DNA from: an uncultured Oscillospiraceae bacterium
Lineage (GTDB): Bacteria > Bacillota > Clostridia > Oscillospirales > Oscillospiraceae
DNA length: 64,000 bases
Direction: 5' to 3'
NCBI GenBank assembly: GCA_947627325.1
Contig: CANQVO010000002.1
Span: forward strand, 62,001-126,000
Shown: positions 1 through 9,100 of the stretch, one piece after another
Position numbering within the stretch: position 1 is the first letter of the stretch
Layout of the letters: each line of letters starts with the position of its first letter
Position numbers and translations under genes: made by a program
Notes under the pieces: model-generated
What the model was told of the DNA's origin: nothing
Databases searched by the model: none
The model's input: only the letters and a program-made list of their open reading frames with translations

Positions 1-1
1 C

Positions 2-814
2 CGGGCCGGGGAGACCTCCGGCTCGCTGGAGATCTGCTTCCAGCGGCTCAAGACCTACTACGAGAAATCCAACCGGGTCAAGCGCAAGGTCAAGAGCGCC
101 CTGACCTACCCCGCCATCCTGCTGATCTTGTCGGTGGTGGTGGTGGGCGTGGTGATGGTGGTGCTGGTGCCCAGAATGACCCAGACCTTTGAGGGAATGG
201 GGTCGGAGATGCCCCTGCCCACCCGCATCCTCATGGGTATGTCCCACTTCTTCACCCACTGGTGGCCCGTCCTGATCGCGGCCCTGGCCGCCCTGATCAT
301 CGGCTACAAGCTCTACCGCAAGACCCCGGAGGGGGCGCTGCGGATCGGGCGGCTCAGCCTGAAGATCCCCGTCATCGGCAACATCGGCCGCATGAACGCC
401 GCCAGCCAGTTTGCCAACACCCTGTGCGTCCTGCTCACCGCCGGACTGCCCATCACCCAGGTCATCGCCATCATCGCCCGCATTCTGGACAACGCCGCCA
501 TCGCCAAGACCGTGGACGCGGCGGTGGTGGAGCTGGAGTCCGGCAAGCGCCTGGGCGCGGCCCTGGAGGGCAACCCCTATCTGCCCCCCATGCTGTTGGA
601 GATGGTCAGCGTGGGGGAGGAGACCGGCGAACTGGAGCAGACCATGGACGTGATCGGCTCCTATTACGACGAGGAGGCGGAGGCCGCCTCCGCCAAGGCG
701 GTGGGGATGCTGGAGCCCATGATGACCATCTTCCTGGGCTTGCTGGTGGGCTTCATCGTCATCGCCATCTACATCCCCATGTTCGGCATGGAGACCGCGG
801 TGGCCGGCGCGTGA
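2..814 (+). CDS. pilC: Type IV pilus inner-membrane platform protein PilC (type II secretion F family), 5' partial
   Basis: The open frame runs in from the window edge, so the start and roughly the first third are missing; 270 codons remain against about 400 in the family. PilC is the polytopic platform in the cytoplasmic membrane that couples the assembly ATPases to the growing pilus. Seen here: the end of the first T2SSF domain (AGETSGSLE, then LTYPAILL entering a membrane helix at visible codons ~36-60), a second helix near 83-105, a complete second T2SSF domain (ASQFANTLCVLLTAGLPI, then GEETGELEQTMD) and a C-terminal helix near 240-262. It heads the pilus gene run, and the ATPase genes pilB/pilT probably lie just upstream, outside the window. 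Confidence 0.93.
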   Translation, partial: RAGETSGSLEICFQRLKTYYEKSNRVKRKVKSALTYPAILLILSVVVVGVVMVVLVPRMTQTFEGMGSEMPLPTRILMGMSHFFTHWWPVLIAALAALIIGYKLYRKTPEGALRIGRLSLKIPVIGNIGRMNAASQFANTLCVLLTAGLPITQVIAIIARILDNAAIAKTVDAAVVELESGKRLGAALEGNPYLPPMLLEMVSVGEETGELEQTMDVIGSYYDEEAEAASAKAVGMLEPMMTIFLGLLVGFIVIAIYIPMFGMETAVAGA

Positions 815-894
815 GCCGTCCTGTGGGTTTCAATCGCGGAGCAGACCTCTCCGCGTTGGAATAAAAAGCATTTTATTAAAAGGAGGAAAAAAGT

Positions 895-1260
895 ATGAAG
901 AAGGTCAACAACAAGAAGGGCTTCACCCTGGCCGAACTGCTGGTGGTGCTGGCCATCATGGCCATCCTGGTGGCCATCGCCGTGCCTCTGTTCACCGGCG
1001 CCATCGGTGACGCCAACGAGAAGGTCGTCGCCGCCAACAAGCGCGCCCTGAAGTCCGCCGCCCTGATCCAGGTCATGAACGACACCTCTGGCACTCTGAG
1101 CAAGGAAGGCCCCTGGAACGCCACCTGCGAGATCGCGGCCGACGGCACCATGGGTGAGATCACCATTAAGGACGGCGCGGCCACGGCGGAGAAGTCGGGT
1201 AATCCCGCCGGCGAGTATGTTGTGACGGTCGAAAAAGTCGATATTAAAACCGGTTCGTAA
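895..1260 (+). CDS. Major type IV pilin-like prepilin
   Basis: A 121-residue protein with a textbook class III prepilin leader: a short basic leader (MKKVNNKKG) cut after Gly9, then FTLAELLVVLAIMAIL with Glu at mature position 5 and one hydrophobic helix to about residue 32. The remainder is a small soluble domain. Prepilin peptidase (next gene) would cleave and N-methylate it, and the helix packs into the pilus core. An AGGAGG Shine-Dalgarno lies 8 bases before the ATG. Its position right after pilC, the strong ribosome site and the GC-rich stem-loop after it suggest the abundant major subunit; that rank is inference. Confidence 0.9.
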   Translation: MKKVNNKKGFTLAELLVVLAIMAILVAIAVPLFTGAIGDANEKVVAANKRALKSAALIQVMNDTSGTLSKEGPWNATCEIAADGTMGEITIKDGAATAEKSGNPAGEYVVTVEKVDIKTGS

Positions 1261-1284
1261 TTTCCCAACCAAATGATCTCCTCC

Positions 1285-1351
1285 CGTGGGGGGCGCGCCG
1301 CGCCCCCCGGCGGGGGAAAGGGGCCAGGGGACACTCTGACCCTTTTCCCCT
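1285..1351 (+). terminator. GC-rich tandem stem-loops after the pilin gene (probable partial terminator)
   Basis: Two adjacent inverted repeats fill the gap after the pilin gene: a 9-base GC stem at 1288-1308 with a 3-base loop, then GGGGAAAGGG at 1313-1322 opposite CCCTTTTCCCC near 1341-1351. No long T-run follows, so they more likely act as a leaky terminator or mRNA 3'-end stabiliser that keeps pilin mRNA more abundant than the downstream assembly genes. The pairing is seen; the role is inferred. Confidence 0.45.
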
Positions 1352-1400
1352 GCTTTTGGCTATCTTGGCCGGGGCGGAAAAACCACAGGAGCAAACGCCT

Positions 1401-2195
1401 ATGCTCAACGACTTCGGGCCGCTTTTGACGGCCTACCTCCTCTTCCTGGCCTTCGCCCTGGGCGCCTGTCTGGCCAGCTTTCTGGCTTGTCTGGCCGGCC
1501 GGGCCGCGGCGGGGGAGAAGCGCCCCTGGCGGGGCCGCTCCCACTGCGACAGCTGCGGCCGGACCCTGACCCCCCTAGACCTGGTCCCGGTGGTGAGCTA
1601 CCTGGCCCTGCGGGGCCGGTGCCGCACCTGCGGGGCCAAGATCGGGGCCACCTGCCTGGTGACCGAGTGCCTCCTGGGCGCCGTGTTCGTCACGGTGGTC
1701 TGGCGGGCGGGGCTGAGCCCCCAGGCCCTGGAGTTTATGCTCCTGGCCTGTGTCCTGCTCTACCTCTCCCTCATCGACCTTGCCACCATGGAGCTGCCCG
1801 GGGTGCCCATGCTCGTCGGGGCGGCGGGCTTCCTGGCCTTTCTCCCCGCCCACCCCGACCCCTTGCGCCGCCTGCTTCTGGGCCTGGCGGGGGCGGCGGC
1901 CATCGGCGGGGGCGTTCTGGCGGTGAGCCTGATCGCCGACAAGGTCATGGGCCGGGAGACCATGGGCGGCGGGGATATCAAGCTGCTGGCCCTGCTGGGG
2001 CTCTACCTGGGGCCCGGGGGCGGTCTGCTGTTGGTGATCCTGGCCTGTCTGACCGGCCTGGTCCTGGCCTTCGCCACCGGGCGGGGGCGGGGAAAAGAGT
2101 TCCCCTTCGGCCCGGCTATCGCCCTGGCCGCCTGGCCCGCCGTTCTGTGTTCCGAAATGGTCCTCAGTTGGTATTTGGGGCTGTTTTCCGTATAG
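1401..2195 (+). CDS. pilD: Prepilin peptidase / N-methyltransferase (A24 family)
   Basis: A polytopic membrane aspartyl protease, 264 residues, that removes prepilin leaders and methylates the new N-terminus. The N-terminal methylase-type domain has the two CxxC pairs (Cys49/52, Cys74/77) of the bifunctional PilD class. The catalytic aspartates fit Asp126 (YLSLIDLATMELPG) and Asp192 in MGGGDIKLLALLG, which matches the family GxGD motif. Start: an in-frame ATG exists at 1356, but the ATG at 1401 has an AGGAG site before it and begins the protein as in homologues. Substrates in the same run are the proteins at 895, 5170, 5490 and 6131. Confidence 0.93.
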   Translation: MLNDFGPLLTAYLLFLAFALGACLASFLACLAGRAAAGEKRPWRGRSHCDSCGRTLTPLDLVPVVSYLALRGRCRTCGAKIGATCLVTECLLGAVFVTVVWRAGLSPQALEFMLLACVLLYLSLIDLATMELPGVPMLVGAAGFLAFLPAHPDPLRRLLLGLAGAAAIGGGVLAVSLIADKVMGRETMGGGDIKLLALLGLYLGPGGGLLLVILACLTGLVLAFATGRGRGKEFPFGPAIALAAWPAVLCSEMVLSWYLGLFSV

Positions 2196-2219
2196 CTTTT
2201 TGAGAAGGAGGGACCTGCC

Positions 2220-3194
2220 ATGTCCCAAGCGCGCCTGGGCGTCGATATCGGCAGCCGGGCCGTCCACCTGGTCTTGTGGGACGGCAAGAGCATCAAAAAG
2301 TCCGTGGCCGAGCCCCTGCCGGAGGGGCTTGTGAAGGAGGGGCGCATCGTCTCCTCCGCCGCCATGACCGAGTTTTTCAAGGACCTGCGAAAGCAGTACC
2401 ACCTCCCCAGCGGCCATGTGAGCCTGGTGCTCCACAGCAACGAGTGCTTCTGCCGCCGCTTCGACGTGCCCGCCATGACCCACAGCCAGCTGAAGGTCAA
2501 CCTCTCCTACGAGTTCCGGGACTTTATTACCCAGGAAAAGGAGAAGTATTTCTACGACTACGCCGTCCTGGACCGGCTGGAGGAGGGCGCCAAGCTGGAC
2601 CTGATGGCCGCCGCCGTGGCGAAGGAGACCATCGCCGCCTACGACCTCATGCTCCGCAAGGCCGGCTTCCGCCTCCGGGTAGCCATCCCCGAGGAGATGG
2701 CGTACACGAACCTGTTCAGCCGCTTCCAGCCCCAGGCCGTCCAGGGCAGCGTCTGTCTGCTGGACCTGGGCCACGCCGCCGTGGCCCTCCATATGCTCAA
2801 GGACGGGCGGCACCAGTCGGGCCGGAACATGGACTTCGGCTGTTCCGCCCTGGACGACGTGATCGCCGAGCGGTTCAACGTGGCCCCGTACGTGGCCTGT
2901 ACTTACCGGGAGAGCAACTTTGAGGGCTGTCAGGACTTGCCCGCCTGTCAGGATATCTACGGCCGCATGGCCCTGGAGGTGCTCAAGGCGGTCAACTACT
3001 ACAATTACAGCAACGCCGAACAGCCGGTGGAGCAGATCTACTGCTGGGGCGGCGGGATGAAGATCGAGCCCCTGCTCGCCAGTCTGCGGGAGACCCTCAG
3101 CGTCCCCGTGGAGGGCTGGGAGAAGCTGTTCACCGCGCTGGACCGGGAGCCGTCGTCCCTGCTGGCTCTGGGCGCGGCGGCGCAAAGGGGGTGA
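2220..3194 (+). CDS. pilM: Type IV pilus assembly ATPase PilM (actin-like)
   Basis: A cytoplasmic actin-fold protein of 324 residues that binds the N-terminal tail of PilN and joins the pilus motor to the membrane alignment complex. The first phosphate-binding motif is LGVDIGSRAVHLVLWDG near residues 6-22, the second is CLLDLGHAAVALHML near 180-194, and the glycine-rich adenosine motif is CWGGGMKIEPL near 278. An AAGGAGGG site precedes the ATG. Its stop codon overlaps the next gene's start (TGATG), as expected for translational coupling with pilN. Confidence 0.9.
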   Translation: MSQARLGVDIGSRAVHLVLWDGKSIKKSVAEPLPEGLVKEGRIVSSAAMTEFFKDLRKQYHLPSGHVSLVLHSNECFCRRFDVPAMTHSQLKVNLSYEFRDFITQEKEKYFYDYAVLDRLEEGAKLDLMAAAVAKETIAAYDLMLRKAGFRLRVAIPEEMAYTNLFSRFQPQAVQGSVCLLDLGHAAVALHMLKDGRHQSGRNMDFGCSALDDVIAERFNVAPYVACTYRESNFEGCQDLPACQDIYGRMALEVLKAVNYYNYSNAEQPVEQIYCWGGGMKIEPLLASLRETLSVPVEGWEKLFTALDREPSSLLALGAAAQRG

Positions 3195-3772
3195 TGGCCG
3201 TGAAAAAGGAAAAGAACATCGCCTCCAAGACCTCTATGAACCTGGCTATCCGGGAGAACACCTGGCTCAAGTCCGCCTGGGTGGCCCCGGTGGCGGTCAT
3301 CATCGTCCTGGCGGCCGTCCTGGTGGCAAAGTTCGGCGTGGCCGACCGGCTGGCCCAGGTGGCCGCCGCCCAGCGGCAGGTGGACCAGATCAAGAGCCAG
3401 GTGGACAGCTATATGGCCGCCTGCGCCGACTACGACGAGGTGGAGGCCCAGTACAACCAGTACACCTACAAGGACTTTGACCGCACCCTGGCCGACCGCA
3501 TGGACATCCTGGCGCTGTTGGAGCGGGAGATCTTCCCCGTCTGCCAGATCCAGCGGCTGTCCCTGGCCCAGAGGCGGCTGGATATGTCCCTGGAGGGGCT
3601 GACGCTGGAGAACACCTCCGAACTCATCAACCGGCTGAAGGCGGATAAATTGGTGAGCGAGGTGTTCGTCTCCACCGCCACCACCACCGAGGAGAGCGGC
3701 GCGGTCCAACGCACCACCGAGATGACCATTATGCTGGCCGACGCCAGCGGGGAAGGGGAGGTGGACGAATAA
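3194..3772 (+). CDS. pilN: PilN-like pilus assembly protein
   Basis: About 192 residues: a short cytoplasmic N-terminus (the expected PilM-binding segment), one transmembrane helix near residues 30-50, then a periplasm-side coiled-coil-like stretch (QVAAAQRQVDQIKSQVD) and a compact C-terminal domain. This matches the PilN architecture, although sequence conservation in the family is low and the call rests largely on order after pilM. A GTG lies in frame one codon earlier at 3191; the ATG at 3194 gives a 1-base overlap with pilM. The stop codon overlaps the next start at 3772. Confidence 0.78.
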   Translation: MAVKKEKNIASKTSMNLAIRENTWLKSAWVAPVAVIIVLAAVLVAKFGVADRLAQVAAAQRQVDQIKSQVDSYMAACADYDEVEAQYNQYTYKDFDRTLADRMDILALLEREIFPVCQIQRLSLAQRRLDMSLEGLTLENTSELINRLKADKLVSEVFVSTATTTEESGAVQRTTEMTIMLADASGEGEVDE

Positions 3773-4413
3773 TGCTCATGCGAAGCTTTAACCGCCGGGA
3801 GAAGATCATGCTGCTGGTCCTGGTGCTGGTGGCCCTGGTGGGGCTTTACGTCCTGGCCGTCCACAACCCCATCAAAAAAGAACTGGCCGACCTGGAAACG
3901 GAGCGGGAGGAGATGGAGCTGCAGCGGGATGTGGCCCAGGCCATCGCACTGCGGTACAACAGCATGAAAAGCGAGTTGGAGGAGATCTTCGCCATGCCCC
4001 AGGACCAGATCACCGTCATGCCCCTCTACGACAACGCGGAGGCCCTGATGGTCCAACTCAACCACATTTTGGGCGATTTGGAGTACAACCTCACCTTCTC
4101 CGAGGTGACCTTCCAGGAGAAGGTGGCCACCCGGGCGGTGCAGTTCACCTTCACCGCCCCCTCTTACGAGGCGGCCCGGGACATCATCCAGCGCCTGACC
4201 CACACGGGGAACCGCTCCTTGATGAACGCCCTGACCATCACCCCCGCCGAAAACACCTCCAGAGGAGACGGCAACAGCAACATCTATCTGCGCTCCAACG
4301 ACCGCGAGACCACCGCCTCCGGCGGGATCCTGGCCGGGCCCTTGCAGGTCTCCGGCACCATCACCTTCTATGAGTCGGCCCCCGACGCGGCCGAAGCGCG
4401 AAGCGAGGGTTGA
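3772..4413 (+). CDS. pilO: PilO-like pilus assembly protein
   Basis: 213 residues with a basic N-terminus, one transmembrane helix at about residues 13-31 (MLLVLVLVALVGLYVLAV) and a coiled-coil region rich in Glu and Leu (ELADLETEREEMELQRDVA) before a ferredoxin-like C-terminal domain. This is the PilO plan; PilN and PilO form the heterodimer that aligns the motor with the pilus. It overlaps the upstream gene by one base and the downstream one by a few, so PilM/N/O are probably made as one set. Family assignment relies on topology and gene order. Confidence 0.75.
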   Translation: MLMRSFNRREKIMLLVLVLVALVGLYVLAVHNPIKKELADLETEREEMELQRDVAQAIALRYNSMKSELEEIFAMPQDQITVMPLYDNAEALMVQLNHILGDLEYNLTFSEVTFQEKVATRAVQFTFTAPSYEAARDIIQRLTHTGNRSLMNALTITPAENTSRGDGNSNIYLRSNDRETTASGGILAGPLQVSGTITFYESAPDAAEARSEG

Positions 4414-4418
4414 GCGGG

Positions 4419-5153
4419 ATGCTTGGGAGGAAGCTGAAAAGCAACCGGGGCGTGTCCATCCTCATGGGACTTCTGCTCCTGCTGGTGTGCGCGGTGGCGG
4501 GAGCCGCCGCCCTCACCGCCGCCGGGTCCAACGCGGGGCGGTACACCCACCTGCGGGAGGACCAGCAGCGGTATCTGGCCGTGGCCTCCGCCGTCCGGCT
4601 GGTCCGGGACGAGTTGTGCGCCGGGGAGTACAACGCCTCGGCCACCCTGCGGGAGAGGTATACCTACCGCTACGTCTCCACCGGGGAAGACAGCGGCTAC
4701 TGGCAGGAGCACGGCCCCACCTACACCCTGACCGACCTGGCCGAGAGCCGCTTTGACGGCCCCTTCCAGCCCTGGTTGGAGGACCACCTGGAGGGGCTGT
4801 TCCGCGCCCGGGAGGTCCCCGGGGAGTGGTGGGGCCTGGACGGCAAGTCCGCGCCCGCCGACCCCGGCGCCCTGAAATATGAGGGCCTGGAGTTCCAGGT
4901 GGACGCCGCCGAGCCCATTTTGAGCCAGGTGAAGTGGACGCTGGAGCTGCGGGAGGACTATTCGCTGTTCGCCCGCTTCTGGCTGGAGGCGGACGGCGCC
5001 AGATACTACGAGACCACCCTCACCATCCCCGCCCAGGCGGAGGCGAAGCAGAGCATGGACAGCGCCTCCTCCTCCGCCGAGTCCACCACCACTACCACCC
5101 AGTCCCTGACGGTGACCTGGCCCGCCTCGGGCGCGGTCATCCGCCAGAGCTAA
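4419..5153 (+). CDS. Membrane-anchored pilus accessory protein, PilX-like (putative)
   Basis: 244 residues with a basic N-terminus (MLGRKLKSNRGVSILMG), one hydrophobic helix near residues 12-30 and a soluble domain ending in a Ser/Thr-rich stretch (STTTTTQS, near residue 228). The NRGVSILM start resembles PilX-type minor pilins, but the Glu at mature position 5 is absent. A TTG at 4410 is an alternative start; the ATG at 4419 is preferred because GAGG sits 10 bases before it, too close to serve the TTG. Its place among pilin-like genes suggests a minor pilin or tip component. I do not recognise a specific family. Confidence 0.6.
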   Translation: MLGRKLKSNRGVSILMGLLLLLVCAVAGAAALTAAGSNAGRYTHLREDQQRYLAVASAVRLVRDELCAGEYNASATLRERYTYRYVSTGEDSGYWQEHGPTYTLTDLAESRFDGPFQPWLEDHLEGLFRAREVPGEWWGLDGKSAPADPGALKYEGLEFQVDAAEPILSQVKWTLELREDYSLFARFWLEADGARYYETTLTIPAQAEAKQSMDSASSSAESTTTTTQSLTVTWPASGAVIRQS

Positions 5154-5169
5154 AGGAGGGGAGCGCGGT

Positions 5170-5493
5170 ATGCCGCGGAAAAAACTTCGCTCCTCCCGGG
5201 GGGAGACCCTGGCGGAGGTTTTGATCAGCATCGTCATCTGCTGTGTAGCCATTCTGATGCTGGCGACCATGTTGACCGTCTCCATGGGCATCAACCAGAG
5301 GGCCCGGGAGATGGACGTGGCCTTTTATGACGACCTGTCCGACGTGGAGGCCCACTTCACCGATGGCGACACCCCCTGCGCCGTCACCGTCCGGGGGGAG
5401 TCGGCGCCGGAGATCACCTTCTCCGACGCGCGGAGTTACACCCCCGAAGACGGCGCGGGCCTCACCGTCTACGGCAAGGGGGTGACCCCGTGA
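5170..5493 (+). CDS. Minor pseudopilin, PilV-like (small)
   Basis: 107 residues with a prepilin-type N-terminus: a basic leader to Gly11 followed by ETLAEVLISIVICCVAILML, with Glu at mature position 5. The residue after the glycine is Glu rather than the usual Phe or Met, a form seen in minor pseudopilins. The soluble part is short and acidic. A strong AAAGGAGG site precedes the ATG. The stop overlaps the GTG start of the next gene. It probably belongs to a tip or initiation complex with the next two proteins; this is inferred from order. Confidence 0.75.
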   Translation: MPRKKLRSSRGETLAEVLISIVICCVAILMLATMLTVSMGINQRAREMDVAFYDDLSDVEAHFTDGDTPCAVTVRGESAPEITFSDARSYTPEDGAGLTVYGKGVTP

Positions 5494-6047
5494 GGCGCAA
5501 ACTGCGGAGCCGGGGGGGCTTCTCCCTGGCGGAGTGCCTGGTGACGCTGGCGATCTTATCCCTGATGAGCTCGGTGGCCTGCATGGGCGTCTCCATCGCC
5601 CTCCACGACCGGGCCCGGGCCATCACCACCGCCGACGCCCAAACCGTGACCTCCACCGCCGCCCAGGCGGTGGCCGACCAGATCCGCTACGGCCGGCTGA
5701 TCCAGGTGGAGGATACCGCCGTGGTGCTGGAGAGCAGTACCTACGGCGCCCGGGTCCGGCTGGCGCTGGACAGCGAGGGCCATGTGGCCGTCCAGAGCCT
5801 CTCCGACCTGGATAACAGCCCCGTGGGCCAGCCCTACGCCCTCCTGGGGGAGAAGGCGTACAGCGGCCTGGTGCTGGACCAGCTGAAGTTTGAGCCGGTC
5901 ATGGACGGGGACAGGGTGGAGAGCGTGAAGGTGACGCTGTCGGTGGACGACCAGCCGGCCGCCGCCGGGACGGAGGACAGCGAGCATCTGTGGTCCCTGG
6001 AATATACGGTCGCGCCCTTGAATCCCCGCGTCACTTCGGACGCTTGA
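5490..6047 (+). CDS. Prepilin-type minor pseudopilin
   Basis: 185 residues starting at a GTG that overlaps the upstream stop (GTGA). The leader ends at Gly10, followed by FSLAECLVTLAILSLMSSVA, with Glu at mature position 5 and one hydrophobic helix. The soluble domain of about 145 residues is beta-rich by eye and shows no known domain. As a prepilin peptidase substrate encoded between a PilV-like protein and the giant pilin, it is a likely minor pilin, comparable in place to GspJ/PilW-type proteins. Confidence 0.78.
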   Translation: MRRKLRSRGGFSLAECLVTLAILSLMSSVACMGVSIALHDRARAITTADAQTVTSTAAQAVADQIRYGRLIQVEDTAVVLESSTYGARVRLALDSEGHVAVQSLSDLDNSPVGQPYALLGEKAYSGLVLDQLKFEPVMDGDRVESVKVTLSVDDQPAAAGTEDSEHLWSLEYTVAPLNPRVTSDA

Positions 6048-6068
6048 ACGGCCCGACCATAGGACTGC

Positions 6069-6115
6069 TTTGCGCCAGGGCGACGCCCCTGGCAGGTTCC
6101 CTCCGGGGAACGGGA
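6069..6115 (+). promoter_or_regulatory. Tandem stem-loops in the leader of the giant pilin gene
   Basis: Between 6047 and 6131 are two back-to-back hairpins: GCCAGGG pairing with CCCTGGC, then GTTCCC pairing with GGGAAC. No T-run follows, so they look more like an attenuator, processing site or translational control element than a terminator. The sequence does not match the cyclic di-GMP riboswitch cores I know. Function is inferred from position only. Confidence 0.35.
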
Positions 6116-6130
6116 GAGAGGTGGCTTGAG

Positions 6131-9100
6131 ATGAAACAGGTTCATGACCGCGCGCGCCGCCGCCGGGGCTTTACCCTGTCTGAATTGCTGATCGTGCTGG
6201 GGATCCTGGCCGTTTTGACGGCTGTGACCGTGCCCGCCGTGCTCCACTACCAGCAGGAGTTGAAGTACACCGAGTTGGACGACAACGCCCGGGCCATCTT
6301 CGTGGCGGCGCAGAACCGCCTGACCGCTCTGCGCTCCACCTCCTCCGGGGAGTTGGACCTGTCCGCCGGAGCGGGCCGGCCGGCGGCGGAGGTGCCCGCC
6401 GGGGCGGTGGATGGACTGGAGAGCGGGACGGAGCTCTGGTACGTCTCCACCGACGTGGCCGGGGCGGAGCCGGACTGGCTCGTTCTCCCCGGCGCCATCG
6501 AGAGCGACCTGGCCGGGGGCTGTTACCTGGTGGAGTTTGACCCCGCCTCCGGCTCGGTGTACGGCGTGTTCTTCCTGGAGCGGAACGGGAGCCGGACGCT
6601 GAACGAGGCCACCTATCAGAAGATCTATCAGTATACGGACGGGGGGAACTCCTGCCGGGTCAAGGATGGCCGGCGGGCCTTTGCCCGCTCCGCCGGCGGC
6701 TTCGCCGTGGGCTATTACGGCGCCGACGGCGCGTGGGACGTGGCCCGCCCGAAGAGCAAGACGCTGCCCAAGCCCACGGTGGAGCTTATCAACGCCGAGG
6801 AGTTGGTGCTGAAGATCGGCTCGGACCCCGAATGGCCCTCCGACATCGACCTGAGCAAGATCTACCTCAGCGTGACGGTGAGCGACGGCGAGACCTCCAA
6901 GACCCTGGTGAAGGAGGGGGCGTTCCGAAGCCTCACCACCAACACCGTGGTGCTGGACACCCTGAAGACCTCCGGCTATAAGCGGAACGAGACGAACATC
7001 GCCGGTTGGACGGTGGGCGGCTCCTTTGCCCAGTGGATGGAACAGGACGGCGGCTACGCCATCACCCCCGGCAAGGACGTCACCGTCAGCGTTACCAGCT
7101 GGTATAAGCCCAACTCCGAGGAGGGGGTGGTGGCCCTGCCCCAGACCACCTCGGTCACTGTCAACAGCCTCTTCGCCTCCCGGGGGACCACGCGGGTGTG
7201 GGACGAGCGCGACCGGCCGGAGGAGGTGCCCGTGGTCAATGTGGCCTACGGCCGCCATCTGCAAAACCTGAACAGCGCCACCTCCCACCTGGACCCCGCC
7301 ATCACCGCCGCCCGGCAGGTCCGGGAGATCGACTTCACCAAGACCGGGGACCCCGAACACGCGGAAGATAACGTGTACTACTGGATGGACACCTATGGCG
7401 ACCGGGCCTTTACGCCCATCACCGACCCCGACCTCCACAACTATGACGGCCAGAACCTGCCCATTCGGCACTTGAACGCGGGCCAGTCCCCCGAGGGGGA
7501 TTCCGGCCTCTTTGGCCGTTTTACCGGCCGCGGCGGCCAGAACCTCTATAACGCCAGCCTGGACAAGGTCGTGCTGGTGGACGCCAAGGCCGGAGGCAAG
7601 TACGCCGGCGCCCTGGCGGGCAGGGCGGAGAACGCCACGGTGAGCGGCTGCCTGGTCTACCTGACCCCCTCCAGCGGCTCCACGTACAGCGCCGCCACCC
7701 GTATCAGAGGGACCTCTTACGCCGGCGGCCTGGTGGGCTACGGCGAAAATCTGCTGACCCAGAGCGGCTGGTCGGCCTCCACGGTGGTGGAGGGCGGCGT
7801 CGTGGGCGGCGCGGTGGGCGGCGGCCAGGACCTCTACATCAGCCGGGGCTACGCCGCCGGCCACCTCTCGGGCAATACGGTGGGCGGTCTGGTGGGCCGG
7901 GGCGCCAATGTGGAGATCCAGAACGCCTACGCCGCCGGCACTATCGCCCGGGCCACCTCTCTGGCCGGTGGCCTGTCCGCCGGGGCCACCGCCAAGATCA
8001 CCAACGCCTACGCGGCGGTGGACTATGTGGACGTTGCCTCCGCCGAAAAGGTATACGGCGCCGTCCCCTCCGGCGTCGGCGCCAATGGGAAGGTCTTCTA
8101 CCTGGCCAAGGCCGGCGTCAACGACAAGGAGACGGTGGCCCGGGTGGAGAAGGTGACCGACCCCATGCAGATGCGGGACATCAAGGTCAGCCAGAGCACC
8201 ACCAGCCCCATCTTCACAAACGGCGGCGTGGAGGACATCAAGGCCGTACCCTACAACCTGCCCAACCAGCCCGACGGCTCCCGGGACCCCAAGCTCTACG
8301 CCCCTTACCCCTATCCCACCCTGACGGTCGGCCTGCAGCCCAACAAGGTGGACGTGACCCACTACGGCGACTGGCTGGCTACCAGCGAGGCCAGCTTCTT
8401 CACCTACTATGAGTGCTATACCGACGGCACCTATGGCTTTGCCGACCCCTACGAGGAGGGCCAGAGCACCGTTGTGACCGGCCATCCCCTCCGAAACGGC
8501 GCGGACGCCGTGGTGGCCGAGGACGGCTACGCCGTGCTGGCCGTGACCCAGCCCAACCTGACCATCGACGGCGAGACGGTGGCTCTGCACAAGGTGGAGG
8601 GCGTCTCCTTCTCCATCGACGACCAGGCCCACGATCTCTACCTCCTGGACGGCGGCTGGATCCAGACCCACCACGGCTACCATGAAGTCCTTCTGGGCGG
8701 CTCGCTGTGGTTCGACCCCGACTTCGCCAAGACCGTCACCACCACCAAGGTCGCCGCCACCGACACCATCAAGAACTACTCCATCCGCTCGGTGCGCCAG
8801 CTGGACAACATCGACGACCCGCTCTACACCGGGTCGGACGTGACCTTTGACCAGGACCTGACCATCGACGGCGCGGCCTACGTGGGCGCGGTCTACGGCA
8901 AGAGCGCGGGGGAGTGGACGACCCTCCCGGCGCAGTACGCCGAGACCCCCTTCGCCGGGACCCTGGACGGCCACCGGGACAAGGGCTTTATGATCCGCAA
9001 CCTGTCCATCACCGGGACGACGCGCGCCGGGCTCTTTGAGGAGATCGGCACGGGGGCTGTGGTGCGGAATGTGGCCCTGGCCTCGGTGAAGGTGAACGGC

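Noticed and set aside
1575-3185. A 536-codon minus-strand frame opposite the prepilin peptidase and pilM genes.
   Set aside because: It spans two real genes and their ribosome sites, and its translation is low-complexity Gln/Gly/His sequence.
6048-6130. A cyclic di-GMP riboswitch in the leader of the giant pilin gene.
   Set aside because: Two hairpins are present and a pilus gene follows, but the conserved core of the known cyclic di-GMP riboswitch classes could not be found.
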